NCBI GenBank assembly: GCA_949285105.1
Contig: CASDXH010000003.1
Coordinates: forward strand, 1 to 62,169
Reading direction: 5' to 3'
From: an uncultured Mycoplasma sp.
GTDB taxonomy: Bacteria > Bacillota_I > Bacilli_A > Mycoplasmatales > Mycoplasmoidaceae
Length of the DNA: 62,169 bases
Both the position numbers and the translations under genes were made by a program. This document shows, piece after piece, positions 46,291-57,874 of the stretch (position 1 is its first letter; the number at the start of each line of letters is the position of its first letter). The notes under the pieces are model-generated. The model searched no databases. It was not told where the DNA came from and worked only from the letters and a program-made list of their open reading frames with translations.

Positions 46291-48465
46291 TTAGCTCATG
46301 TGATTTAAAATATCACTAAGTTCTTGATTCTCATATAAATCAATTTCTTTTTTAATTTTTTCAAGTTCTGTTAACACAACTTTTAATTTCAAATTTTTTA
46401 TAAGTTCATAATTATCATCACATTTAGAATTGCTTATCAATTTGTATCTGCTGTTTTTTGATTCGATTTTCTTTGAATCTATATTTGAGTCTATGTATGT
46501 ATCACCAATTTGTTTAATTTGATCTAATAGTCTTTCAGATAGATCGCTAATTTGATTATTAATTTCTAATTTAAAATCATTCAACTTCTCATCAATATCT
46601 TTTTCTTTATTACCATATTCATTTTTTTTGTTAACTGGTTTATTGTTTAATTTTTCAAAGTCTTCATATTTAATGTCTGGTTGAAAGATTTCATCTTTAA
46701 CAATATTATGAGATAAACTTGATTCTCTTTTTGTTTCCTCTTCACTAGGAATATTTATTAAATCGCTGTGATCAAATAAAGTGTGTGGATAATCTTCAAT
46801 AACTGGTTTTGCTTCTTCTTGTTGTTCAACAATTTTTTGGTTATCAATATCTAAATCTATATCTGTAGTTTTGTCTCTTAAATAAGTTATTTCAAAGAAC
46901 AATTTGTAAAGCGTTTTATTTCTATCAATTAAAAGATTGATCAAATCCTTAGCTCTTGTTCAAGAAGACACATTGTAAGAAGTTAAATCTAGCGTAATAT
47001 TTTTGTCCTTATTGTATAAAACACTATAGTGGTTTAAGTTATTTATTTCTTTGTTAATTAAGTTGTTTATTAAAGAGCATAGTTCATAATATTTATTAAA
47101 CTCTTGAAGGATAATTGGATACTGAGTTAAATCAAATTTAGAACAATAGGTTCTAATTTCAATTTCAGTTCTATTGATAAACGCCTGGCATTCCATCAAA
47201 AGATCTTTTATTCTTGTAATGACTTTTATTAAATCTTCAGCATTCATAACCTCATAGCTATTTACTGATAAACTACTATTGTCAAATGCCTGAATATTAT
47301 CTAATTCATCTTTTAGATTTGTAAAATCAACTTCTAAATTTTCGCCATTATCTAAATCTTCTTTTTTGTTAAAGCAATTTACTAATTCTAAATTGATTTG
47401 ATTTAGTGAATCCTCAAGAGAAACAAACATTTTGCTTATATCATTTGAAAACTCTAAAATAAGCATTCTTTTTTGATTTATTTCACTATCAATAATAGCG
47501 TTTACATTTTGTTGCTGTTTTTCTTGTTCTTCTTGCTTATCTGTTTCATTTTGAGACAAAAAAACTTCTTGAGTTGGTTTATCCTCGTTTAAGAAGATGC
47601 AATTACCATTAACTGTTGTGTCATTTGCTTTTGAATTATCAAAATTTTTTCTATTTTTTTCAGGTTCATAGTTTTCAATATATAATTGGTTAACTTTTCC
47701 TTCAAGATAGTTAATTAAGTCATTCTTTTCAGAATCATAATCATCTAAAGTGTTTTTTTGAATGTTTAACAATGACTCAAGCTCTTCAAGTTTGCTTGTG
47801 TTTCTTATTCAAGCTTTAAATGATTCGTTTAATTCCATTTCTTTAGAGTTATTTTCTCTAATTAAATTTTCCATCTTGTTTTTGTATTCAACATTTTCAG
47901 TTAAAAGTTCTTGAACTTGTGATCTCAATAATAAAATCTCTTCTTTAAATTCATTTGTTTCATCCTGACTCATAATCAAGTCAGTAATTTTTTCACCAAG
48001 ATCTCTTGCCATTGAATCCATTTTACTAATTACTAAATCAATGTTTTGAGAGTTATCAACAACAATTTTTTGTTCCACTGGATATTCATTAATATTGTTG
48101 AATTGAGTTAAAGTTCTTTCTACTTCATTTTTAAGATCTTCATATTTAGTTTTATTGAATTCAAGATCATTTAATTTCTCAATGTTTGCAAGTCTATTTG
48201 CAATACTCTTTTGAAGAGCTGAAACTTTTTCTTGAATGTCAACGTTTTCATTAATCTTATTAATTATTTTTTCAGAGTTAAAGTTGTAATCTTTAGAGTT
48301 TCTATGAACAAAAATTTTATCAATATCCAAAATATTTGAATTGTTTAATTCAAATAAAAGATTTTGATATCTAACTTTTAAATCTGCAAGACGGTTTTCT
48401 ATCCTTTCCCTACTTGGTGCTTTATCTTCGAAAAGCATTTCAGGATATTGATTTTGCTTGTTCAT
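46291..48465 (-). CDS. Coiled-coil cytoskeletal-type protein C (724 aa)
   Basis: One frame across two UGA-Trp codons. Heptad-rich throughout, with the N-terminal SRERIENRLADLKVRYQNLL. After the first UGA-Trp comes the recurring module W-IRNTSKLEELESLLNIQ with SEKNDLINYLEGKV; after the second, W-TRAKDLINLLIDRNKTLYK. Acidic, Gln/Glu-rich spacers occur (about 47500-47560), and a short C-terminal helix (KIKKEIDLYENQELSDILN). GGAG lies 7 bases before the ATG; the next gene follows after 13 bases. Confidence 0.8.
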
Positions 48466-48485
48466 ATCTTTAACTCCTTTTTTAT

Positions 48486-51455
48486 CTATAACGATTGGCT
48501 ATTTTGGATTGCTAAATCAACTGAATTATTTTCTAGATTACTTAATTCCATATCTAGTTGTGTTAATAGTTTTTCAAAATTTCTTAATCTCATGTTGCTT
48601 TCAATTAATTCAATTGGAATATCATCCGTTGAACCACACGTTACTTTATAATTTTCAAACCCTTCCTCTGTCTTGTTTAATTGGTTTACTAAATATAAGT
48701 AATTTTGTCTTAACTCTTCTACTTCTTTTTCAAGATCACTTCTTTGATTGTTATCACCATTTCTAATTTCTTTAACAAGCTCTTTTAAAGTGTTAGCTAA
48801 TTCATTATTTAAATTAGCATTTGATTTGCTATCTGGATCTTCATTTGTTCAAATTGGTGGATAGTCATCATCTTTAATAAATTTATTTTTTGGCTTTTCT
48901 TGATAGTTATTTACAATAACTGGTTGTTTTGTAATAATTGTTTTTTCAACAACCTTCATTTTGTTTTTAGGAACACTTTCTTTTGATGATTCATCAAAGT
49001 AACCACCAGATACAAATGATTGAGCTATAGGAATGTCATCTTTATCAACACGTTTTGGAGTTTCTGTTTCATCAACGTCAACATAATATGTTTCAACATG
49101 TTCAACTGGTTCTGTATCAAAATTATCTAAAGAAACATTTTCATAATATTTATTGTCATAAGAATCTTGCTGTTCAGTTGGATATGCAATTGCATATTCA
49201 TAAGATTCTTTTCTTGGTTCTTTTCCAGATAAAATTTCATTAACTCTTTCATCTATAAGTTTTTTAACTTCAAGATCTGTTAATTGATCTTTTTGTTTTG
49301 GTTCTTTAATTTTATCAATACCAGATATTTTCAATCTTCTTTCAAGTTCTAAGATTAATTCGTCTTTATCATTGTTTATTCTTTCAAGCTCTTCTATATT
49401 GTGAGCAAGTAAGCTTTCAACTTCTCTCATTTTTTCATTGTTATATGTGAACTTGTTTAGTGAATTATCCAATTGATAATTAACATTTTTATTTTCTTCT
49501 TTAATCTTACTGTTTTCAGATTTTAAGATTCCAACTTGGCTTTGCAATAATTTAACTTCGTTTTTAATTTCGTTATATAGATTCGAATTTGTAACAATCT
49601 CTTCAATATCACTATCAGTTAAATAGTATTCTTGTTGTTCATTTGCTTGAGATGAAAGATTTAACTCTTTTATCTTTTCGTCAATTGCTTTTTTGATTTT
49701 CTCAGATAATTGGTTCTCAAATCTATCTAATTTGAATTTAATTTCATCATCCATGATGTTGTTTTTATAATCGTCAAATCCTGTACCAAGCGCTTCATTT
49801 AAATCATCAAGTGCATATAAAGTTTTGTCTTTATTTGTCTTGTAGTCTCTAAATTCAGTCTCAAGATTTTTTATCTTTCTGTCAAAAGAATCAACTTTGC
49901 TTTCAAGAGAAGAAATTAAATCATTGTTATCAAGTTTTTCAATTTCAGAAGCTAATAAGTCTTTAGTATCATTTGGTGTTTGATATTTTAAGAAACTTGT
50001 TTTTAAACTTTCTTCAATTTCATTTAATTCAGTACGGTATCTATTTAGCAATTCACTTACTTTGCTATCCAATACTTTGGTAGCTTCTTTTTCAACTAAT
50101 TCTTTTAATGAGGTCGCTTCTACATCATCATCAAATTCACTAACACCATATGCAAACTCAAATACTTTTTTGTTTTGCTCAATGTATTCAAGTAACTCGT
50201 TTTGATAATTTAGTAAATCATTTTTTTCTTGAATTAATTTTTCAAGTTCTCCGTGTACTGAAATTAATTTATCTTGTAGTGTATTTATGATTACAGATTT
50301 TTGACCATCTAATTCATAAAGTTCTACAGATTGTTTATCTAGTAGGTTTTGTAGGTCTTCAAGTTTCTTATTGTTATAAACTCAAGCACCATAAGAATTG
50401 TTCAATTCATTTTCTTTTCTAATTGAATCTTCTTTTAAAGAATTAATTAAGTTTTGTTTTTCTTCATTCTTTTCTCTATATAATTTATTTTCGTTTTTTA
50501 ACTCATTAAGTTCACTAGTTAAAGATTCAATATTTTTTTCTAATGAATTTACAATTGCACTTGTCATAGTTTCAAGGTTTTTAACTTCAAGAGATTTAGA
50601 AAAACTATCAAGTAAATTTTGTGTATTATCATTTGAATTCTCAACTTTAGAAATCATTGAGTTGATAGCAATATCAAGTTGTTCTAAAGCGCCAGTATTT
50701 ATCTGGTTGCCATTTCCTCCATAAGAACCATCAAGTTTAGCTTGCTCAAGTTGTCTAATTAAATTTGTATTAGTATCTCAAGCTAAAGCTGTATCAGTTT
50801 TCATTTGCTCAATTTTGTCAGTTAGATTTTTTTCTAGTTCATTTAAACTATTCATTACATCAATGTTTTGTTGTTTAAAGAATTCATCTTTAAGATCTTT
50901 TTCTACTAATTGATCTTTTAATGCTTCATTTTCACTAGCTATTTTTCTAACGCTTGTTGCAAGGTCATCAAAACCAATAGAATCAAAACCACTTAATTCG
51001 TATTCGTTATTTTCGATTGCTTTATTAATTAAATCAAGTTCGCTTCTTAAATCTTTAATTTCATTAAGATTGCCATTACCAAAGTTATTTTCAACATCAG
51101 CATTATCAATTAAGTTGTGCTGTTGATTTTCTCTTTTTTGAGCTTCTTTTTCAAGGTAACTTATTTTTTCTAGAAGTTGTTTTTCTTTAGTTTTTAAAAA
51201 CTCATTTTGTTGACTTTCAATATTAATGTAATAACGAGCAGCAATTTTTTCTAATAGGGCAGAAATTTGACTTATTCCGTCATCTAGAACTTTTTGTTTA
51301 TGTAAGCAATGGTCGATAAGTTTTTTATCATTAGAAGAAGACATTATTTTTTGAATTTTATTTGAGATAAGAAAATAGTTATTCTCAATCAATTGCTTTA
51401 TTTGAATAACTCTGTCTGCTATCTCTTTAAAGTTATTTACTTTATTTGTGGTCAT
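48486..51455 (-). CDS. Coiled-coil cytoskeletal-type protein B (989 aa)
   Basis: One frame joined across three UGA-Trp codons. Residues about 1-225 and 235-640 are heptad-rich; modules follow UGA-Trp as in protein C (W-VYNNKKLEDLQNLLDKQSVE). LKELVEKEATKVLDSKV is the REEA-type helix. Residues about 735-870 form a non-helical acidic/Tyr-rich tract (SYDNKYYENVSLDNFDTEP, VETYYVDVDETETP) ending in KDDDYPPIW; a last short coiled coil follows. Such acidic-Pro/Tyr tracts recall mycoplasma attachment-organelle proteins, but this is resemblance only. AAGGAGGAGA is a very strong ribosome site. Confidence 0.8.
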
Positions 51456-51498
51456 TGTCTCCTCCTTATAAAATATTTATTCTTATCTGACTATTTTC

Positions 51499-53664
51499 TT
51501 ATTTATTTTTTTCTTCTTTAATTGATTCCAATTTATTAATTGATTGGTTGATTTCTACTTTATCATTTTCTCTAGCGTCTAGTTCAACTACTTCATTCAG
51601 ACTTTTCAGTTGTTCAATAGATTGTTTTATTAATGCATCTATTTCATCAAAGTTTGGTAATTTGTCTTCTTTGTTCTCCATTAGAATTGGAGCTTCTTTT
51701 TGTATGTAAACTTCTTTGCTACTTCTACTATCGAATTTACTATCATCTACAAATTTATTACTGTGAAATCCACCTGATGAATTATCAGAGCTTTTTAAGA
51801 AGCTTTCAAAAGATGAATCATTTGCATTAGTTGAGCCACTATTTGGATCTCCGTCTAATAAAAACATCTCATTGTTACCATTAGGGTTTGCTTGTGGGTT
51901 ATTATTTTTTTGATCCTCTAATAAATTATTAAAGTCTCCTTTTAATTTAGAAATTTCTTCATTTACATTAAGTAGTCTATCGTTAACATTTTTTTCTATA
52001 GACTCATTAATTTTGTTATTAAACTTATCATCGTTAACTAATGACTTAAGCTCGTTAAGTTCATCAGAAATTTTGTTCATTTGTTTGTTTGATTCATTAA
52101 TTTGATCGATGATATTCGCTGCAAAACTTTCACTAACTGTACTTGTAGAATCTGTGAAATTATCTTTGTCATAAACATAAGTTTTAAGATTGTCTAGGTC
52201 GTTAGCAAAAGCCATTAAATTTTTATTTGTTGAATTTAATTGATTTGATAAATTTGAAAGTGATGATTTAATTTTTTGATTTTCAAGATTTAACTCTTTG
52301 GATAGGTTTTCATTTAAATTATTAATTTTAGTTATCGCATTAGTAATCTTGTCATCGATTGATTCAATTACATCATCTAGTTTGTCATTTGTTTCTTCTA
52401 ATTGATCGTTAATTAATGACTCTCTTTTATCAAATTCTTCAAAAGCAAATTTTATTTGATTTGAAACTTTATCAACTATTTCATCCTGGTTAGAAACGAT
52501 TGGATCTACATTCTTTTTGTAGTCTACTTCAATAGCTGAAATTTTTTCATCAAGCAATGCAATTTTTTCTAAGATATCCTCTTTTAGTTCATCAATAATC
52601 ATATTGTTTACACTAGGGTTGTTTAGATATCTATCAAATCTATAGTCATACCCTCTGTCATAACCTCTATCATATCCTCTATAGAAGTTATTTCTGCTGT
52701 CGTTTCTTTGTCATTGATTGTCATTATATGAATATGATTTAAAAAGTTCTCCAAACCTATTGTCAATGTGATTTTTTAATTTCTCAGTTTGTAAATCAAT
52801 TTGATTTTCTTTTAACTTCTCTTCAGTATAAATATATTTCATCTCATTTTTAAGATGATCAAGTTTTACTTCTAAAACTTTGTTATCCATTTTATTAGCA
52901 TAAATACCATCCCTAACAAAACCCAAATCCACACAACTTGATAAATGTTTATCATTCATCAAATTGTGTGCAATGATTTCTCTTCTAGATGGACCACTTG
53001 TTTGACTAGCATATCTATCATAAGATGAATTATTATCATCTTGAATATCACTTTTGTTTCTTAAATTGTTTTGTGGTCTATCTTCTGGTTTAGAACTTTT
53101 AGCCACAGAAGGCTCTTGATTTAGACCTTTTCTTTTTTGAGCAAGTTCTTTATCTTTAAGATTTATCTGAGACTTAATTGAGCCAAATAATCTATTAATA
53201 TTATTAGGATTACTTAGTCACTGTTCTAAGTCCATTTCTTTTCACTTTCTATTGAACGCCATATTATAAATTTCATTTACATATTCATCGTTATCTATTT
53301 TATATTTTGCAAACAACATCTCTCTTACTTTTCTTTTAGGTAAGTAGTTAGCTATAATATTAATATTATTGATTTCGTTGTCTCTAAGATTATCAGAAAT
53401 AATGTCGCTTATTTTTTCGCTTATAGTTCATCCATTATCTTTGCTTTCTTCAGCCTCTTTTAATGAATTAGAAACATCAGCTGCAACATCGTTAACATTT
53501 TCATCCATTTTTTTATCTAGAATAGAAGAGAAATTATTACTAGTAGATCTTGGAGAAGATATTGTTTCAATGATGTCAAAGTCTCTAATTTCTGAAATTA
53601 TTTTGTCAGTAAAGTTTCTTTTTTCAAAACTATCAATTACTTTTGTTTCGCTAGAATTACTCAT
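51499..53664 (-). CDS. Coiled-coil protein A (721 aa), first gene of the cluster
   Basis: One frame across four UGA-Trp codons. The N-terminal 200 residues are not coiled coil: Ser/Asn-rich, then a compact charged region (NYLPKRKVREMLFAKYKIDN, NRKWKEMDLEQWLSN). A basic linker and a helix follow, then three RGYD repeats (about 52640-52690). After them comes a long coiled coil (about 360-560) and a Ser/Gly/Asn-rich spacer. The differing N-terminus could be a docking domain. GAGG precedes the ATG. A long palindrome lies immediately upstream. Confidence 0.78.
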
Positions 53665-53687
53665 TTTTAGTCCTCTAAAAAGTAAAA

Positions 53688-53727
53688 ATCATATAAAATA
53701 GATACAAAAATATCTATTGTATATGAT
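53688..53727. promoter_or_regulatory. 17-bp-arm palindrome in front of the coiled-coil operon
   Basis: ATCATATAAAATAGATA (53688-53704), 6-base centre, TATCTATTGTATATGAT (53711-53727): inverted repeat with a single mismatch. It begins 24 bases upstream of the gene A ATG and overlaps possible -10 boxes (TATTTT, TATGAT, minus strand). An operator or a leader hairpin; no T-run suggests a terminator. Confidence 0.7.
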
Positions 53728-53827
53728 AACTTAAAAAAATAAAATTTTATTACTTTTTTAACTATGCACTTTTTATTTAAATATTGTAAAACAAGCACTT
53801 TTGAATTTATTAACAATTAGATTATAA

Positions 53828-55627
53828 CTAATCATCGCTCAATATTTTCACAAAAGTGTCATGAGGTACATTCACACTACCAATTGCTTTCAGTTTTTTC
53901 TTTCCCTCTTTTTGCTGCTCAAGTAATTTTTTCTTTCTTGAAATATCTCCACCATAACATTTAGCCAAGACATTTTTTCTCATCGCTTTTATTGTTTCTC
54001 TTGCAATTATCTTACCACCAATAGCAGCTTGAATTGGAACTTCAAATTGGTGTTTTGGAATATGATCTTTAAGTTTTATACAAATCTTTCTTGATCTATC
54101 TGCTGCAAAGTCTCTGTGCATTATTGATGAAAGTGCATCAACTTTATTTCCGTTTAAGAGAATATCAACTTTAACAAGATCTTGTTTTCTATAATCAAGA
54201 ATTTCATAATCAAGTGTTGCATAACCTTTTGAAACAGATTTTAATCTATCAAAGAAGCTATACATAATTTCAGCAAGTGGTATGTGGTAAACAACTTTCC
54301 TTCTTGTTAGATCTATATTATCAAGAGATATGTACTCACCTCTAGATTTTTGACATAGATCCATAATATTACCAAGATATGTTTCTGGAACAATAATCTC
54401 AACCTTAGCAAATGGTTCTCTAATTTCTTTGTAGTGAGTTTTATCTGGCAATTTATTTGCTGAATCAATATCAATTATTCGACCATCATTCATTAATATT
54501 TTATAAACAACAGATGGTGTTGTCGCAACTAGTGAAATATTAAATTCTCTTTCAATTCTTTCCCTTATTACATCCATATGTAATAGACCCAAGAAACCAC
54601 AACGAATTCCAAACCCTAATGCCTGAGAAGTTTCGTATTCATAAGTTAAAGAAGAATCCGATAAAGAAATCTTTTCTAATGCTTCTTTAAATGGTTCATA
54701 TTGAGTTGTATCTATTGGATATAAACCACAATAAACCATAGGCAATATTTTTTTATATCCTGATAGCGGTTCACTTGATGGGTTTTTTGCATTTGTGATT
54801 GTATCACCAACATTAACTGATTTAATTGTTTTAATTGATGCAGCAATTCAACCGACTTCACCAGCTACAAGTTCATCTTTTATTTTAACTTTTGGAGTAT
54901 TAACCCCAACTTCAGTAACTATAAAATTTTCTTTATTAGACATGAACTGAATCGTGTCACCAACTTTTACAGTTCCATTTTTAATTCTTACTAAACATAC
55001 AGCACCTCTATAGGCATCATAATAAGAATCAAACACTAATGCTTGTAGTGGTTTGTTTGAATCTGAGTCAAGTGGTGGAGGTATAAGTTTAACAATGGCT
55101 TCTAAAATATCTTTAATGTTTAAACCCGTTTTTGCTGAAACCAATGGTGCATTAGAACAATCTAGTCCGATGATATCTTCAATCTCACTTTTTACTTTTT
55201 CAACATTTGCAGTTGGTAAATCAATCTTATTAATTACAGGAATTATCTCAAGATTGTTTTCTAAAGCTAAGTATACATTAGATAATGTTTGTGCCTCAAT
55301 TCCTTGAGCTGCATCAACAATTAATAAAGCTCCCTCGCAGGCAGCAAGACTTCTTGAAACTTCATAAGTGAAATCAACATGTCCTGGAGTATCAATTAAA
55401 TGAAAAACGTATTCTTGATTATCATTAGCTACATAATTCAATTGAACCGCATTAAGCTTTATTGTGATTCCACGTTCCCTCTCAATGTCCATTGAATCAA
55501 GAATCTGGTCCTTCATCTCTCTTTTACTAATACCATTAGTTAGTTCAATAATACGGTCAGATATTGTTGACTTTCCATGATCGATATGGGCAATAATACT
55601 GAAGTTTCTTATATACTTTTTATCCAT
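53828..55627 (-). CDS. lepA: Translation elongation factor 4 (LepA)
   Basis: 599 aa GTPase acting on the ribosome. G1 [10 protein letters not shown] (13-21), G2 [10 protein letters not shown]3 [15 protein letters not shown]4 NKIDLP, G5 SAKTG. The LepA-specific end is [45 protein letters not shown]-like [14 protein letters not shown] chose ATG 55627, 4 bases past the fmt stop; a GTG 21 bases upstream overlaps fmt. Confidence 0.97.
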
Positions 55628-55631
55628 AATA

Positions 55632-56597
55632 TTACTCAAACCTTTCACCTATAACAAAAAACGAATTGGAACTAAAGTTTCTTATATTTATTCTACTTTT
55701 TCCTTCAATTTGAAACTCAACTATTTTCACAACAAAATCTGATGTATTAACATATATTCCATCTTTTTTAACTGCTACAATTTTTCCTATTTCCCCATTT
55801 GAAGGAGTGTTGGTAACTTCACATAAAAATATTTTTACTGATTTGTTTTTATAAAATAAATAACCACCAGGATTGTCAGCTAAGCCCCTAACTCAATTTT
55901 TAAAACTGTTAGCATTTAGAGAAAGATCTAATTTTTCTTGTTCTCTTTTAATATTAAATGCAAAGCTTACTTTCGATTCATCTTGTTTAATTGGTTTTAA
56001 ATTCCCATTAATAATATTCTCTAGTTGCTCATATATTATTTTGTAAACGACATCATTCATTTTTTTGAAAAGTGTTGATGTGCTATCTGATTCTTCAATC
56101 ATAATCTTATAATCTATGAAATAATCACCAGCATCCATTTCCTTTATTGTTTTCATTAAAGTCACACCGGTTGATATTTCACCATTTATTATTGCTCAAT
56201 GAATTGGAGCCCCACCTCTATATTTAGGAAGAATTGAAGCATGTGCATTAATACAACCATATTTTGGGATTGAAAGTATTTTTTCTGGAATAAATTTTCC
56301 ATATGCACAAGTAACAAATAAATCAGGAGAAATATTTTCTAATTCATTAGAAATTTCACCTAATTTATTTGGTTGATATACTGTTATATGATTTTGTAGA
56401 GCCATTTGTTTTACAGGGCTAAATTGTATTTCTTTTTTTCTTCCGGACACTTTATCCGGCTGACAAACTACTGCTTTTACATCAAAAATATCGTTGTCTA
56501 ATAATGCTTTTAAAGCATAAGAACCAATTTCTGGGGTTCCCATGAAGACAACACTTATTTTTTCTTTTCCTTTTGAACTACTTCTTTCTTCTCTCAT
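55632..56597 (-). CDS. fmt: Methionyl-tRNA formyltransferase
   Basis: 321 aa. Formylates initiator Met-t[36 protein letters not shown], the catalytic [20 protein letters not shown] (Asn and His of the formyl site) and MDAGDYF. The C-terminal domain has [14 protein letters not shown]. Three UGA-Trp. Its start overlaps the preceding gene by about 43 bases, and lepA follows after 4. Confidence 0.95.
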
Positions 56598-57280
56598 TTG
56601 TCTTTGCTCTTTTTTGATTCCTTTTTACTTGATGCTGGAGATGTTGATTTATTTTTGAATATTTTGTTAATTATGCTTCTTTGTTTTCTTTTTTCTTGTC
56701 TTTCAAGCTCTTTTTTTAATTTTTCTTCTTCGGCTTGTTTAATAGGCAAGATTCACTCAGCTTCTTGCTTGTAGTTTTTTTCACCTAAGATTAGAATTTT
56801 TCTTTCATTTTCTTTTTTGTTTATTTTTATATATTTAACTTCACACTCAATTGCTCTAGGTTTATCAACCTTTAAAGTCTTTGCATTTCTTGTTGTGAAT
56901 AAAACAACATAAAGCTCTCTTTCTCTTTCGATTTTTGGTTTTTTACCTTCAGCTTTAAGTTTCTTATTTTCAAGTTTTTTTTCTTGTTTTCTTCTTTTAA
57001 TTTCTTCTTTTTGTTTTTTTTGTTCTTGTTTTGGTAAAGATCTATTTATTAAATCAGGATTCAATCTTTTTGCTACATATGTATCAATGATCTCTTTACC
57101 CTTCTCTTCATTTTCTCTTAAAAAGTCCTTTACAGCTTTTCAAACTTCGTCGCCCTCATGTCTTTGTTTTGGGCCATTAGAAGCAGCATCTTTTTGTCTT
57201 TTTTTTTTATAAAAGAAAAATAAAGCTATACCCCCGACGATTAAAATTACTGGCAAAAAACCAAAAAGCGAATTATTCAT
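56555..57280 (-). CDS. N-terminally anchored, highly charged protein, unknown
   Basis: 241 aa. One N-terminal hydrophobic helix (LFGFLPVILIVGGIALFFFY), then a helical segment (EVWKAVKDFLRENEEKGKEI), a Lys/Glu-rich stretch (about 90-130), a short beta-rich part (LYVVLFTTRNAKTL, CEVKYIKI) and a basic Lys/Ser tail. Three UGA-Trp codons, one where fmt begins. It is first of the fmt-lepA operon. No family recognised with confidence. Confidence 0.7.
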
Positions 57281-57340
57281 CCTGTACCCCAAAATAAAGT
57301 TTATTATTAAATTGCTATATTAATAATTACATTAATCTAT

Positions 57341-57346
57341 TATAAT
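57341..57346 (+). promoter_or_regulatory. -10 box of rpsT
   Basis: TATAAT followed by TATATATTATG, 42 bases before the rpsT ATG; AAAGAGG is the ribosome site. No -35 recognisable. Confidence 0.5.
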
Positions 57347-57387
57347 ATATATTATGTATTGATAATAAATTATTTAAAGAGGTTAAT

Positions 57388-57738
57388 ATGGCTAATATTA
57401 AAGCTAATGAGAAGAGACATATTCAAGACGAAAAAAGAAATCTATTAAACCACATGCAAATGTCTGCTTTAAAAACTCAAATTAAAAAAGCTCAATCAAC
57501 TAAAAAACAAGAAGATTTAAATAAAGCTTACAAAATGATTGATTCAGCTTTGTCAAAAGGTATCATTACTAAAAACAAAGCAAATAGAATGAAATCAAGA
57601 TTATCATTGTATGTTGCAGGAAAAAGCAATAGAACAAAGATAGAGAAAAAACCAGCAGCTAAAGCTGCAGTAGTTAAAAAAACTGATAAAAAAACTTCTT
57701 CAGCAAAAACAACAGCAAAAAAAGCAGTCAAAAAATAA
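57388..57738 (+). CDS. rpsT: 30S ribosomal protein S20 with Ala/Lys-rich tail
   Basis: 116 aa. MANIKANEKRHIQDEKRNL, MSALKTQIKKA, YKMIDSALSKGIITKNKANR and KSRLSLYVAG span the usual S20 three-helix bundle (about 85 residues). The extra C-terminal 30 residues are Ala/Lys/Thr-rich (KKPAAKAAVVKKTDKK), like a histone tail. Lies beside holA and comEC as in many Firmicutes. Confidence 0.95.
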   Translation: MANIKANEKRHIQDEKRNLLNHMQMSALKTQIKKAQSTKKQEDLNKAYKMIDSALSKGIITKNKANRMKSRLSLYVAGKSNRTKIEKKPAAKAAVVKKTDKKTSSAKTTAKKAVKK

Positions 57739-57834
57739 TAGTGGTTTAATAAAACTTAAAAGATTAACTTCTAATTCTTGAATATCTGCTACATTATAAA
57801 AATATAGAAACTAATTTTCATTAATATAAATGCT
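57739..57834. other. Short intergenic stretch after rpsT
   Basis: AT-rich, no gene seen before the terminator at 57835. Confidence 0.4.
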
Positions 57835-57874
57835 AAAAATACATTGGACTTAGTAGAGTCTGATGTATTTTTTA
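57835..57874. terminator. Bidirectional terminator, rpsT / membrane operon
   Basis: AATACAT and ATGTATT with inner GACT/AGTC; T6 on the plus side and T5 on the minus side. Overlaps the stop of the minus-strand gene. Confidence 0.75.

Noticed and set aside
35195-53664. Many separate smaller proteins (20 or so) in the coiled-coil region
   Set aside because: Breaks between them are in-frame UGA codons; reading UGA as Trp merges them into six genes.
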